Assembly (NCBI GenBank): GCA_022925895.1
Contig: JAKSYS010000059.1
Span: forward strand, 1-64,000
DNA from: Fragilaria crotonensis
Lineage: Eukaryota > Bacillariophyta > Fragilariophyceae > Fragilariales > Fragilariaceae
Length of the DNA: 64,000 nucleotides
Reading direction: 5' to 3'
Made by a program: the position numbers and the translations under genes. Below the pieces are notes generated by a model. The model searched no databases. It was not told the DNA's origin and saw only the letters and a program-made list of their open reading frames with translations. Shown one piece after another: positions 33,283-46,539 of this stretch; positions within the stretch are counted from its first letter, which is position 1; each line of letters starts with the position of its first letter.

Positions 33283-36200
33283 TCAGCATTTTTCTTCCGT
33301 TACGACATCACTCGCAGTTTCGTCGGTCGCCGATAGGTGCCTGACAGTTCCAACAGCTGGAGCATACCTCAAGTTACCATTCCAAATGCGATCGACGTAG
33401 TTCACTCCGAACGGATACTTGTTTCCATTACTCCTCACGAACTTCAACGAGTCGTCCCCAGCCGTGACCACCCCGTTAGTGTACTTTATAGAAGGGTCGG
33501 TCAGCGTGATGTAGAAGGAGAAAGTTTCGCCGGCTCTGATGGAAACTGGTTTCACTTTATCACTGGGGATTGGAGTGGGATTTGGAGATCCCTTGCCCAC
33601 CACCCACGTGTCGACAATGTTTGTCCAGGCTGACGGGTTTGTTTCAAATCCAACGTAGCTTCCCTTCATGAAATACACGTAGGCGTGGACGCTTGATGTG
33701 TTAGCGGTGTGGATGTCAAATGCGTTCACAACGATATCCTTCAACGCTTGAATCTCAATCATATTTCCTGCCTGACCATTACCTCCTGCGAAGGTTGTAG
33801 TCACAACCTTTTGTACGCCCCCCTGTGGCGCTGCTATTGAAGTTGATGCCCGTGTTGTTGGTGCCCGGGTTGGTGGCAGTGTTGTTGGTGCCCGAGTTGT
33901 TGGTACGCTTGTTGGAGGCAATGTTAGTGGCAATGTTGTTGGTGCCCGAGTTGTTGGTACGCGTGTTGGAGGCAGTGTTAGAGGCAATGTTGTTGGCGCC
34001 CAAGTTGGTGGCAATGTTGTTGGTGCCCGATTTGTTGGTACGCGTGTTGGAGGAGATGTTAGTGGCAGTGTTGTTGGTGCGCGTGTTGGAGGCAGTGTTG
34101 TTGGTGCCCTTGTTGGAGGTGGTGTTAGCGCCAGCGTTGTCGGCGCGCGTGTTGGAGGCAGTGTTAGCGGCAGTGATGTTGGTGCGCGTGTTGGAGGCAA
34201 TGTTGTTGGCGCCCGAGTTATGGGGCCCGGCGTTGGAGGCACAGTCAGCGGCAGCGTTGTTGGTGCTCGTGTTGGAGGGAGCGTTGTTGGTGCTCGTGTT
34301 GGAGGCAGTGTTGTTGGCGCCCGTGTGGGAGGCAGTGTTGTTGGTGGTCGTGTGGGAGGCAGTGTTGTTGGTGGTCGTGTTGGTGGTCGTGTGGGAGGCA
34401 GTGTTGTTGGCAGCCGAGTTGTTGGCAGTGTTGTTGGTGGCCGTGTTGGAGGCAGTGTTGTTGGTGGCCGTGTTGGTAACAGGGTTGGCTTGGGCGTCTG
34501 AAGCGATGTTGCAAGGGTAGTGGAGGATACCCTTTCGTAGTACACAATACCGTTCCAGGCACGAGGGTTGTAGTCTGGGCCAAAAAGATATCCTTTGGCG
34601 TACCCCTGAAGAACTTGCATGTCAGAATTGGCGACCTGGACCGTTCCAATAGCTAAGCCCAACGAATACCGATTGAGGTTGCTTGCTTGGGTGAAGGTAA
34701 TGTAGAAAGCCTGAATGGTGCCCGCCTTGACAAGCACTGGAGCGAAAGTACCCTGTGGCAAGATTGTGGGAGTGAAGGCTGCGCTACTTCCAAAGGTACT
34801 TTGCCCAATCTTAACCCACTGCGAAGGATCGGCCTGAGATCCAACACAGGTTCCGCTTTTCGTGTACACTTCGATCGTTACAACAGATGGTGTTGTGGCG
34901 TGCATTGCGAAGTTGGTAACATACAAGTCTGTTGTTGCTTTGATGTCAATCATGTTTCCTGCGGCGCCAACATACCCTCCTTTAAGATCTGCCACCAATG
35001 ACAGGGTGTTTGATGGCGGAGCAGTTGGACCAGAAACAATTGGTGTCGGAGTAGACACGGGCGAAGTCGTTGTTGGCGGGATAGAGGAAACGGCCTGACG
35101 GTAATTCGCGAAGGCAGCAAGATTGTTTTTGATGACTGCAACATTGTCAGCTTTGGCAGATCCAAGAGGTTTGTCATTGTAGTTGAGGTTCGGACTTGAA
35201 AAGTATTGAATACGAGGACAGCTAGGACTGCAGTCATAGGACAAGATAGAACGGAATAGTGAAGAAGGATCCTGGTACCCATAATTGCTGCCAGCCGTTT
35301 CGCCGCCGGCATGAGGCATATCGTGGTTACAGCCCATGTTGTGACCTATCTCGTGAGCAAAGGAATAGTATCCGGTGGCACAGTTCCATTGCACGACTGA
35401 GAAGGCATCGCCGGCAGTCGGGGTTAATGGTCTATACCCGATACCGCAGAATGACCCGGTGTCCACCATCAAACTGACGAAATCAGCGCCATATTGGTCT
35501 CGCATGGCATGCACATAATCAAGTTGGCCATCGCCATTGTTGCGTAGGTTGCCGAGGGTGACTTCCCAAGCATTGCTGTAGTCGTTGTAGGAAGAATCAA
35601 ACTGGGTCTTGACCAATCGTAGTCTGGTTGGAATGCCAGAGAGTTCGTATGCTTTGTTGGTTTCAGCAACGGCAAGAGTGATGATTCCTTCAATCTTTGC
35701 AAGGTTTTCGGGTGTAGCTGCACATGTGCCTCCAGCACTGAATCCGGCTGCAGAGCACATGGCTCCTTTAGTGTATAGCACCTATCGAAGGGAAGCACAA
35801 GGCGTTAGAACGCTCATCCATACTTACATTTCGAAAAATCATGTCACAAGGACTCACCAGGATATCAAGTTGACTCGAGCTATCCAAACGTCTCAGGCTA
35901 CGGCGTCCACGCCGTCCTCCTCCTGGTAATCCATCGATTTCGTCGATGGTATGCGGGTCAACATCATCATCTCCTTCAACATCAGTCATTGGTCCATCCA
36001 ACTCCGTATCGAACATCTGTTGCTTGACTTCTTCAGCAACAACATTCCCGTCGGCCAAAGTACGAATTTGATACACCGTTCCATTCTTTCCGTACATCGT
36101 TCCAGTTGTCACAGTGTTCCCCCAAGGGGTCGTAGTTTTAACCATGGTAAGATGGTGGCCGGTGGTCTCGTCCCGACCAAACCATGATTCGAAAGGATCT

Positions 36201-36535
36201 TCGATGCCATCATCTCGTCGCATCTTCAAAGTCTGTGAGTCTTCATCACTCATTAATTGAATATCAACATCATCTTCATCGTCGTCAAGAAGCAACTCTC
36301 TCAAATCGACAATAGATTGACGCCTTTTGATGTTTCCATCAGCGTCTGTGACAGGTTTGGGGGAGCCCTTGGGTTTGATCTTTCGGCGGAACGAGCGACC
36401 AGTCTTCTTGCGTTGTATGCGAAGCTGTCTATTGTCGCTTTCACTTCGGTTCTCATTCTTTGGGGACTCTTTCACTGCCAAAACACATGAAGATATTGAC
36501 AAGGCGAGCACTAGGAGGGACCTTAAAAGCTTCAT
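33283..36535 (-). CDS. Secreted reprolysin-like zinc metalloprotease 2 with long Thr/Pro linker
   Basis: Exons 36535-35858 and 35781-33283, with a 76-bp intron (gtgagt...tcgatag) at the same place as in its neighbours; about 1058 aa. The ATG at 36535 (MKLLRSLLVLALSISSC) is chosen because it aligns with both paralogues; an upstream in-frame ATG at 36709 would bury the signal peptide. The prodomain and catalytic domain (HEIGHNMGCNHD; Met-turn SILSYDC, no Met) are as in copy 1. The linker between the two C-terminal domains is enlarged to about 230 residues of Thr/Pro repeats of the TTLPPTRAP type. It is likely O-glycosylated, extending the last domain away from the protease. The protein ends TEEKC. 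Confidence 0.85.
33815..34500. repeat. Coding minisatellite for Thr/Pro repeats
   Basis: Tandem units of about 21-36 bp (gttggaggcagtgttgttggtgcccgt-like) inside exon 2 of metalloprotease 2. The array stays in frame and encodes TLPPTRAPT-type repeats. Long open frames in the other five frames are shadows of this repeat. Confidence 0.85.
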
Positions 36536-36709
36536 GATGGATGATTCGGGGCTTGTCGGATAACAAGCTATTGGCTTGAATTCTACGGAGTAGTTCTTCA
36601 GTGTGGTGTAGGTGGTTTTGGGTTTATCGTTCCTTATGTACCCCAACAATGTGATGAGTGTTCGCGATGTTGAAAATGTCCCTGCGTCCTTTTTTATATA
36701 AGCGGTCAC

Positions 36710-39700
36710 AGAACGATCACGATTAAAGGGGACTTTTGTACACTTGATTATGCCTCTTTGCTACGCCTGGAGAGGAACGCGTAAGAAACAAAAGTTGCCA
36801 ACTTCCATGTATCGTACTACCAGGTACTATCTTACTGGTGTCTTTCTTGTCGTCATTGGCAAAACGTAGGCGCACCCTGCTGACGGTACCAGGTTCTCTT
36901 GGTAATACGGTACATATGCAGTGCCGATTCCTCAACCGATGAGCCGATGCACAAATCAAGACTGGTAGCATGCATTCTCAAGGAATGACTGCTGATATCA
37001 TGGTTTCTGGTAACAGGATAACAGATGCCAAGAAGCAGTGTAGTAATGCGATTCTGACGCATTTGGGGCATTCTTGAAGTCATCTTCTCCACCACGTTGT
37101 CGTAGCGTTCCCGAAAGACCAGGACTTCGAGGAGAATCGTAGTAGGTGGGGTTTCCAAGATTCGATGAAATGCCAGTCATATTCTACAACTGCTCACTCT
37201 ACCAATAGTCCAGCCTCTACTAGTAGCCAGATGTTTCAAGTTTCTACTCTAGTAGAGGCTTAGAATTGGTTTTGGCTCGACGCGGTTTTTGGGTTTTTTC
37301 CAAAACCCAAAACCACTATTGGAAATTCATGAATGAATCGTGGTTTTCGTTGTTTCGTCGATAATGAATTGATGCCATGATCTTGTCCTTCAATGAAGGC
37401 AAACACCAACATGATACCAGCACATGGATCATCTGTAGCTGCCCAGTCAATTGCTGGTTGGCCATTTTGTGCTTTCATCTTCTTTGCTCTGCTTCCAAAA
37501 AGCCTCACAATGTTCAAATCCAAGAAATGAACTCAAAAGTGGCAGAAATGATGCTCATGTTGCTGAAGCAAAGGGTGATAGGAGCGGGATCCATGGAATC
37601 TTGACCATTGATGAGCCATACATGCAACACGAATGTTGTTTCACTTTCATTGAAACAATGAGATCTTACAAGACAGTTGCCTTTCAATCATGCTTCCACT
37701 TCTTCTGCCCTTGTTAAGTCATTCATGACCAGTAAGCCTTTCAAAGGTGAATGTAGAGATCAAATCAGGTAGGCTAGAGGATGACTCTGCAGTTCTGGGC
37801 CTGGACTAAGACCATTTCTTTGAGCCAGAATCAACAATGGGAGCCATTTAGAACATCCATGAGAAGCTTGCAATGCTGCACTCCTTGATGACCCACTGGT
37901 GTAATCTGAGGAGCTCAATCTGCTTTCATAAGTGTTAAAATGTTCATATTGACTGTTACAGTCAACTCTATTTTTGAGTTGATAGCAGAAACATACTTCT
38001 GCAATCTCGAATTTTTTGCTGGGGTTAATAATGCCAATTGAGGGGTGCAATAAACCCCATGGGCCACAATAATGTACTCCGAGCACTACTAGTAGTCTAC
38101 ACTTAGTACAGAACTATCGGTAGTAGTACATGCTCTGGTTTTGACGAAAGATGAGGGAAAAGAAGCTTTATTCATCCCAATAGTAAATTGGATTTTTACG
38201 TTTATGCATGTCATTGATTTTGTTGAAAGATAGGGCCTTTAGGCCTCTTTGACACGTTCCAGTTAACATAAACATCGAAAACGAAAAACGCTATGCGATC
38301 AGCCATCCGGCTCGTGCTCTCAAACGAGGTCATTCAGAACATGGTCACAATGTCACAATTAAGCTTACACCATTCCTTAGTACGCAGTCTAGCTATTGGG
38401 TAAAGAATAATGACGCTCGAGTTAGGTGTTGTAGTGACAGGGCCACAATGATCGGTCATTGTTCGATAACTGAACGCAACTTGGCGTCATATGCATACAG
38501 AATTTACTTGGAAGTACGATGTCTACTATGGCACATACCACATACATACCTCTAAGCTGGAAATAGTGTTACAGTTCCGAGCTCGGAGGACGACAGTAGT
38601 GCAGTACGACAGTAGGGGCGACCAATAGCAGCGGATGCGAGACAAGAGAATTCGAATTACTCCGCACTAGAGCATTGCGGTCCATTCTGTTTTCGTGGTT
38701 GAGTGTAATGTCTAACGTTGTTGATCAGATCTACGACTTGTGAAGCATATCAGTCAAGGATGGCGGTGAAAGGTGGATCCATCGCGGCAGATGCAAATGA
38801 AGTCTTCTGAGATTGACAGGTTCTTGTTTAGTGAGTGCCGCACCCCATTGCCGAAATCAAAGCCTTGAACTCTTCAATCTGAACTCTGGATACCATTTAG
38901 TGTAGCAATGGTGTGCGTGATGGATACGAATGTAGCAATGGCAATGCTGACGATGACAACGCGACGGTGGGTTATCAGATGTTGCTACATTTATCACTCA
39001 GCTCTCGCACCACAACGGAGAGTCAGTGTGTGGCCAGCAAGAGCGAATCTTAACGGTGTGCACAATTCTCCGTGCGCTGTACTGCTGGGATGGAATGAGT
39101 AAGCATGACAATGGATAACGCTGCACAAAACCAATGAGGTATCTCCTTGCCAACGTACTGACGGAGATGCCAACGAAAATCCTTCAATCCGCTCGACAAT
39201 GCGAATCACGACGTTTGTTGTCAAAGCCGTTGCGATGGATGCGGAAGGAGGACGCCTAGATGGACAGCCGTGGTACACATCCATATCCGATTCACAGGAA
39301 CGGACGGTTAGAAAGGCTAGGTATCTCCTTCGTGTCATGAGTGAGTTGCCAATGTCGGATGTTTTGGTCTTGGCACCACCCAGCCCTGTGTGGAGCGGAT
39401 ACATTCCGAATGAAACCATTTGAAGACAGTGCGACCAAGCCCTCCTACCTTAATTATACTCTGCGGTGCCACCATTTAGAATCAAGATTTCTCTGACAAC
39501 AACGATCCACCCGACTGCGACCTCTCGACGGTATGATTGGCATGCCCTTGCAACCCTAGAGGCAGACGACGGGCTTGTTTATACAGGCTTCAATTCCGAA
39601 TCCGTCGTCGAGCCATAAGGATTACAACATGATATCGTTCGTATCCTGGACGTACGCAATCAAATTCAAATGACAGCGATTGTGAGTCAGGAGACACGAC

Positions 39701-40300
39701 CACAAAATAGGATTCTGAGATATCCCAGTAAATGGGCAATTCAAAAGTTATTTGTTTGATGCAGCGTATTGGATTCCAACAATCATTCGCATAGAATCAT
39801 TTGCAGCTCGCGAATTGGATTGCCACGTGTTTTCAATTTGCTTCGCATTTTCATGTAGGGGCCGCCGTTTTGTTACTTGACCGTAATCTGTGACGCCACC
39901 ACGATATGCTGGGAATCCAAAGCTTCTAATATCCCTTGCCTGTAGATCAACCACCTCCTCGGCGTCCTAGCCGCATTGGACTCTGCAACGCGGACACAGG
40001 GATCCCGCTGTTTTGGAGAGGAAGTGTGTCAATATTCTAAAAGGGAACAAGCATGTGTGAGAGGGCACACCGGCCGCGGAAATGCGAGCAGGACACTGGC
40101 AACGACGTTGCGAACATGAACGGGGCATACCTAGGCCCATTCGTTGTTGTTATTGAATCAAGTGCGCACGGTGGGGGGGGGGGAATACTGTACTTCAATT
40201 TACGAGATACTTTGTTCGATGAACGCCGAGACTGCAGGACTAGTTCGATAAGTGATATGCATTTAAAGGATTACATCACGGTACGCAGTTGTCGCCGTTC
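36710..40300. other. Long intergenic region between metalloproteases 2 and 3
   Basis: No intact gene. At 37260-38086 the minus strand has short protein-like blocks in changing frames, suggesting a decayed gene of unknown type. A small inverted repeat (cctctactagtag...ctctagtagagg) lies at about 37213-37257. At 38908-39423 fragments on the plus strand have an unclear origin. A G-run sits at 40172-40182. Confidence 0.35.
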
Positions 40301-40304
40301 TTCA

Positions 40305-43036
40305 TTACTCCCCAATAACAACGACATTGTCGCTCTCCTCGGTTGCTGATAGTTGCCTAACCGTACCAGCGGCTGGAACGTAATTCAGGACACCATTCCA
40401 GATACGATCGGGATAGCTGGCTCCGAACGGATACTTGTTTCCATTACTTCTGATGAACTTAATGGACGCATCCCCTGCTGCGACTTTACCGTTGGTGTAT
40501 CGCATAGAACTGTCGGTCAGCGTGATGTAGAAAGAGTACGTTTCACCAGCTCGTATGGAAACGGGAACCACATCTTTCGCTGGGATTGGTGTGGGATTTG
40601 GAGACCCCTTGCCCACCACCCAAGTATCTGCAATTTTCGTCCAGGCTGAGGGAATTGTTTCAAATCCTACATAGCTTCCCTTCTTGTAATACACGTAGGC
40701 GTGGACACTTCCAGTATTGTAGGTGTGGATGTCAAAAGACTTTACCACAATGTTCTTCGAAGCCAAAACCTCAATCATGTTTCCAGCCTGACCATTTCCT
40801 CCGGCGAATGTGGTAGCCACGGCATCCGCCTGTCCCGAAGTTGGAAGAGGAGTCCGCTGATTAACCGGCACAGGAGTTGGGGGCTGTGTTGGCCGTACAA
40901 CTGGCATGGGAGTTGGGGACGGCGTTGGCCGGTTGGTTGGTCTAGGAGTTGCGCTGGCGCTTGCCTTTTCGTAGTAGACAATACCGTTCCAGGCGCGAGG
41001 GGTGAAGTCCGAGCCGAAAATATATCCTTTGCCATATCCCTGAAGAATTTGCATGTCCGAATTAGATACCTGCACCGACCCAACCGTTGATCCCTTCGAG
41101 TAACGATTGACGTTGGTGGCTTGGGTGAAGGTAACGTAGAAAGACTGAACAGTGCCGGCCTTGACAAGCACGGGAGCAAAAGTTCCCTTTGGCAAGATGG
41201 TGGGTAAGGGTGTCGCGCTGCTTCCGAAGGTGCTTTGCCCAATCTTAACCCATTTGCTTGCATCGGACTGGGAACCAACACACGCCCCGGTAGTAATTTT
41301 CTTGTACACTTCGATAGTCACAGTAGTTGCCGATGTGGCGTGCATTGCGAAATTGTTAACATACAAATCCGTGGTTGCCTTAATGTCAATCATGTGTCCT
41401 GCTGCACCAATGTTTCCTCCCGCAAAGGATGTCGACAAAGAAAGGGTGTTGGATGGAGCAGCCGTCGGACTGACAGCAACAACAGTAGGCGCCGGAGTGG
41501 AAACGGGCGGAGCCGTTGTTGACGGAGCCGTCGTTGGCGGAGCCGTTGTTGGCGGAGCCGTTGTTGGCGGGGTGGACGTGACGACGGCTTGGCGATAGTT
41601 GGCGTAGGCGGCAAGGTTGCTTCTGATCAGTGCCGCATTGTCAGCTCTGGCAGATCCAAGGGGTTTGCCGTTGTAGTTAAGGTTCGGACTCGAAAAGTAT
41701 TGAATCCGAGGACAGCTAGGACTGCAGTCATAGGCCAAGATAGAACGGAATTGTGCTGAGGGATCCCGATACCCATAGTTGCTTCCGCCAGAATCACCAC
41801 CGGCATTCGCCAGATCGTGGTTGCAGCCCATGTTGTGACCTATCTCGTGAGCGAAGGAATAGTATCCGGTGGCACAGTTCCACTGGACAAGTGAGAAGGC
41901 GTCGCCAGCAGTCGGGGTTAATGGTTTATATCCGATTCCACAGTATAATCCAGTGTCCACAAGCATGCTGACGAAATCAGCGCCATATTGGTCTCGCATG
42001 GCGTGGACGTAGTCAAGTTGGCCATCGCCGTTGTTGCGAAGGTATGCAAGGGTGGGGTCCCAAAGATTGGTGTAGTCATCGTAAGCAGATTCGAAGTGGG
42101 TTTTGACCAATTGAAATTTGGTGGGAATGCCAGAGAGTTCATACGCTCTGTTGGTTTCCGCTACGGCAAGGGCGATAACTCCTTCAATCTTGGCAAGGTT
42201 CGTGGGAGTGGCATCACATTTGCCTCCAGTGCCGAAGCCGGCTGCAGAGCACATGGCTCCTTTAGTGTAGAGAACCTATCGGTGGGAAACAAAAGGCGTT
42301 AGAAAAGTCATCCATACCGACATTGGGCAAACCTTGTAACAACAAAGCTAGAAGGACTCACCATGATATCAAGTTGACTCGAGCTATCCAATCGTCTCAA
42401 ATTACGGCGTCCTCGCCGTCCTCCGTCAGGCAATCCATCGATTTCGTCGATGGTGTCGGGGTCAACATCATCATCTCCTTCAACGTCCGTGGCTGGTCCT
42501 TCCTTCTCGCTATCGAACATCTCTTGCTTGACTTCTTCAGCTACTACATCACCATCTGCCAACGTACGAATTTGGTAAACTGTTCCATTCTTTCCGTACA
42601 TTGTTCCTGTAGTCACCGTGTTCCCCCAAGGCGTCGCAGTTTTAACCATGGTAAGATGGTGGCCGGTGGTCTCATCCAAACCAAACCATGACTCGAAAGG
42701 ATCTTCCTTACGATCATTTCGTCTCATCTTCAATGTCTGTGAATCTTCATCACTCATTAACTGAACGTCAACATCATCTTCATCGTCGTCAAGAAGCAAC
42801 TCTCTCAAATCAACAATGGACTTTCGCCTTTTGACGTTTCCATCGGCGTCCAACACATCTTCGGGCTCTCCCTTGGGTTTGATCTTTCGGCGGAAGGAGC
42901 GACCAGTCTTCTTACGTTGGACACGGAGCTGACGATTTTCATCGCCTTTGTTGACGACTTTGGGTGACTCTTTCACCGCCAGCACGCATGACGATGTTGT
43001 CAAGGCTAGGAGGAGGAGGGATGATAGGAGCTTCAT
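40305..43036 (-). CDS. Secreted reprolysin-like zinc metalloprotease 3
   Basis: Exons 43036-42362 and 42275-40305, with an 86-bp intron (gtgagt...ccgatag); about 881 aa. The signal peptide is MKLLSSLLLLALTTSSCVLA. An acidic prodomain ends GRRGRRNLRR, and the catalytic domain carries HEIGHNMGCNHD and the Met-turn variant SILAYDC. A Thr/Ala/Pro linker (PPTTAPPTTAP) is followed by two beta-rich domains separated by a Pro-rich segment (PTPSPTPMPVV). It is the third member of a head-to-tail cluster with copies 1 and 2. The shared intron position and architecture show local tandem duplication. Confidence 0.87.
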
Positions 43037-44271
43037 GTTGGTTGGGTTCGGTGCAACTGTCTTCGAACAAATTGCTCCCTTGATGTTATTTGTCGTCTCG
43101 TAGTTGTTTTGTGACTACTTCAGGTTAAGTTACCATTTATCCGAGCTTACGGGAGTAAGTCTTTGCGAGCCGTATGCGGTCACAAGATAAAAACAGTATG
43201 GTCGTGAGGTCTTTTTCAGCCCTCCGAGGAATGCCTCTTCGATGCGAAGACTGATTCTGCGGGACCAGAAAGACATAAACGTTGACTCCGATTACACTTG
43301 GTCATCGAACAATTGCTTTCAGGGGGTTGTCCTATGTCCCGTTCCGAACGTTCTGTATGAATGATTCATGTCCGATCGATGTCTGCGACACGGAGCACAT
43401 GGAAAAATCTCTGGAGTACGACCTACCAGTATCCCACTAGTTCTTGACTCAAAGCATTGCAGTCTTCACGAATATAAGCGCTCCGAGTAGATTATACGAC
43501 TATATCATACGGTACATCATATGCATGCAAGTCCTAAGATCGAGGCATACTTGTACCATACCGAGATCCGAATCCATAGTCATCAGTCATCATTCATCAT
43601 CCATCACTTTTGCCATGTAGTCAATGCGAGGTCATTTCTGTAAACGAGGACTGTTCACGACTATGATACCCTACACTATTCCACGGCTTTGATCTGTGGC
43701 AACGGGTCTTGCTTGAATTAGAGAATTAGAGTCACTATAGTGCATCTATGGCCGAGATTCCTTTCCGAAGTAGATTTCCGATATACTCGCCAGATGCAGT
43801 ACAACTATTAATACATCGTACCTGGCACAGTACATACAAGGAAAGGTTCATGAAAATAGTGGGATACACTTCTATCGTGGTCCCGGTACAAGAGTACTTG
43901 ACTGACCTATGACCTATGACATACAGGAAGCACGTCATTGCTCCTCTACCATTACGACATCAGTTTTACGTTCAAATAGGGGAGTGAGGATCAGTTGAAC
44001 TCCAGTTCTACAAAACTGCGCTCACTACAAGATACTGGAGTGTGCTGATGTCGATCAACGCTAGAGTAGAGGGAGAGCAGTAGACATCAAGCAATTGATC
44101 ATTGCTCTATGATATGATATACTTGAATTAGCAGAGAGCACAGAATACAAGCGCATCAGTGCAAGTTTGCCATATTGATAGTGATGTTGTTCGGATCAGA
44201 AGAAAAATGACGCACCAGAAGGCCCCTTGATACTCCGCATGGACCCCCTTTAACGATAAGTCATCCACATT
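43037..44271. other. Intergenic
   Basis: Presumed upstream region of metalloprotease 3. It is rich in short repeats such as 'catcagtcatcattcatcatccatcac' near 43577-43603. No gene supported. Confidence 0.4.
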
Positions 44272-45261
44272 CTATTCCAACATGATCGGATCATCCTCTT
44301 CCTTGCCATCTTCAAAATACTTCGATGTTTGTTGTAAACTCCTCTGTAGCACGGCTTCCACTTGTACCCTTCGAATGGGCTTGACGTGAAGTATTTTACG
44401 AACCATATCAAAACGCTTTCCACCGGCATACTTGTATTGACATTTTGCCGTTTGAACGAGATAGGACTGTTCTCCCACCACAACAATGTCGCCACAAGTG
44501 GTGGATTGGTCCAATATGAATTCTCCCAAGGCAGTTACTGTGGGGGCGTCATCATTAGACGACGATTTCGTCGTTTCAAAGAGAGATGCTGAAATGCGAG
44601 GAGTTGCAGCAGCACTACTACGACGTGAATTGGTGTTGCGTCGCATCTGTTGTTGTTGTTGTTGTTGTCGATCTCGTTCTGTATTCTTTCGAGCACGTTC
44701 CTTGGCGACTTCGGGTCTTGTGTAGGGATCGGGTGTAATCAATTGTACCACAAATGGAAGCTGATCGCGATTGTCGGATGGAGGCTTTCTTTTCGATTTT
44801 GGATTGTTCTTTTTAATCACATGATAATTGTTGTTGTTTGCGATTGATGATGATGTCTCATCGATGGGTAATGGAGTCGAAGGAGTGGATGCATCTTCAA
44901 TATCACTCGGGTCATTCCAATTCATGTCAGTCTCGTCGCGTTGGTTGTTAATGTCGTCATCATTTTGATTATCGGTTGTTGCGGCACAAATGATTGTCCG
45001 TTTGTCACGTCCATGATGACGGTGTCGTCGCTGGTGATCATGATTAAAACCATCATTATGATAATGAGGAGGTAGAAAACTGGAAGTGCGGAATGACGTT
45101 TGGGTGGAGATACGAGAAGTGGACAGTAAGCCCGACACATCGATTAGGAAGAATGGTGACAGTACTAGGGATAGTCGAATGAGGAATGATAGCCATTGGC
45201 CCCGAGTACTCGTTGCGTAATTCTGTCGATTTTGAGAGCGATGCAGCAGTTTCGGATTCAT
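44272..45261 (-). CDS. Putative plastid-targeted protein of unknown function
   Basis: 329 codons, single exon. The N-terminus has a hydrophobic signal segment (WLSFLIRLSLVLSPFFLI) followed by a Ser/Thr/Arg-rich, acid-poor stretch, as in the two-part plastid import signals of diatoms. The middle is low-complexity (His, Asp, Asn and Gln runs). The ordered part is the C-terminal 100 residues: LGEFILDQSTTCGDIVVVG and CQYKYAGGKRFDMVRKILHV. I recall this block as conserved among algal plastid proteins, but I cannot name a function. It is divergent from the NECAP gene, and a 7-kb MULE lies in the gap between them. Confidence 0.7.
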   Translation of the reverse strand: MNPKLLHRSQNRQNYATSTRGQWLSFLIRLSLVLSPFFLIDVSGLLSTSRISTQTSFRTSSFLPPHYHNDGFNHDHQRRHRHHGRDKRTIICAATTDNQNDDDINNQRDETDMNWNDPSDIEDASTPSTPLPIDETSSSIANNNNYHVIKKNNPKSKRKPPSDNRDQLPFVVQLITPDPYTRPEVAKERARKNTERDRQQQQQQQMRRNTNSRRSSAAATPRISASLFETTKSSSNDDAPTVTALGEFILDQSTTCGDIVVVGEQSYLVQTAKCQYKYAGGKRFDMVRKILHVKPIRRVQVEAVLQRSLQQTSKYFEDGKEEDDPIMLE

Positions 45262-45880
45262 GAATGCAAATTGACAGATGATGCGATGATGAGTGGTACG
45301 GAGTTTGGATTATTCAATCTATCAGACAGCAGTCTAAATGAGCCTGAGCAGCAAAGGTTGCTGCTTGCTCAGAGTAAAGTTCTAAAAATTGAGAATGAGG
45401 TGGCGTCAAGTTCCAAACGAAACGAAAGGCGATGTGGGATACTTGCAGAACTGCGGCCGGCGGCGTTGACGATGATGTCATCGAATAGATTTGGCCAAAC
45501 GGTACAGTACTAGTGTACTGTGTAATGCAGGACTCATACGAATACTGCGTACTAACTCGTACACATTCGGACTGTGATTAGTAGAAAGCAGGAATATGGA
45601 TACCGCTACATGGCGTACTGTCGTATTTCTGTTCCATGCTTCACAACTACGACAGTACGGTATTTCTGGTATGACGTACGAGTATCTCTTCATCAACAAC
45701 AACAATATATCATACTCGGTGCACAAGTACCTGGTACTACCGTACTTGTGCTCCTGCGTACTCCAGTAAAGCTAAAGGTACAGTAGCGAGAAGTGCCGGT
45801 CGTACTGTACGCCTTGAAATAGGCATCAGTCGCCTCCATCCTGTGAAACCCTTCTTTCTCATTCCACGTTTTCATGAGAG
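45262..45880. other. Intergenic, upstream of the plastid-type gene
   Basis: Contains GTAC-rich runs (for example 45501-45525 and 45718-45765). No gene seen. Confidence 0.4.
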
Positions 45881-46539
45881 TGCCTAATGCGCTTAGAATT
45901 AATGCGCTTATAAAGCACTTGCACCAATCAAAATCGTCCGGGACGTCATCATGGCAATTTAATTCTGTGCGACCCCCTGCTAATTTTAAGTCATCCTATG
46001 ACCATGTGGGTCACATTGCTTCTGCCGTTGGCCCAATGTGCGAAATCATTAGCGTACTGCAAATCACGTGTTGGAGAGTACACACGATGAAACCTCAAAA
46101 ATTACAAAATACACATATACTACAGTACAGTATATCTAGACAAAGCATACTCGGAGTTTGGAGTACATGTCTGATACATGATACAAAAGTACTCGGAGTA
46201 CTAAACGCAGAGTACTCGCTCTGGAGTCTTCTCAAAGTGCAAAATTTAATTCAACCGACAGTGCGAATACATGGAGGTCTGTATATGTTGTATATGTTCC
46301 ACTGTGCGTTGTGAATTTTTGGAATGTGTGCTCTACATGTACTACGAGTGCAAATTATGCATTTTCCATAAATTTGTTTTGCATGCAACACTTCTTGGTC
46401 CTCATTGTTGTTGCTGCTTTCGCTCATCCTTTTGGTACCTGATTTTGTGGCAATAGCAGCTTGTTGCTGTTGTGTGGGCAAAAGTGGTGGTTGCACTCAG
46501 GCCAGGCAACGAGGAATTCCAGCAGTCGACAAGCAGTAG

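Noticed and set aside
33825-34520. Long plus-strand open frame rich in Val/Leu/Ala through the metalloprotease 2 linker
   Set aside because: It is the antisense of the Thr/Pro-coding minisatellite; the real frame on the minus strand has conserved domains on both sides.
35951-36563. Plus-strand frames over the metalloprotease prodomain exons
   Set aside because: Shadows of the minus-strand exon, which has a signal peptide and is conserved in three paralogues.
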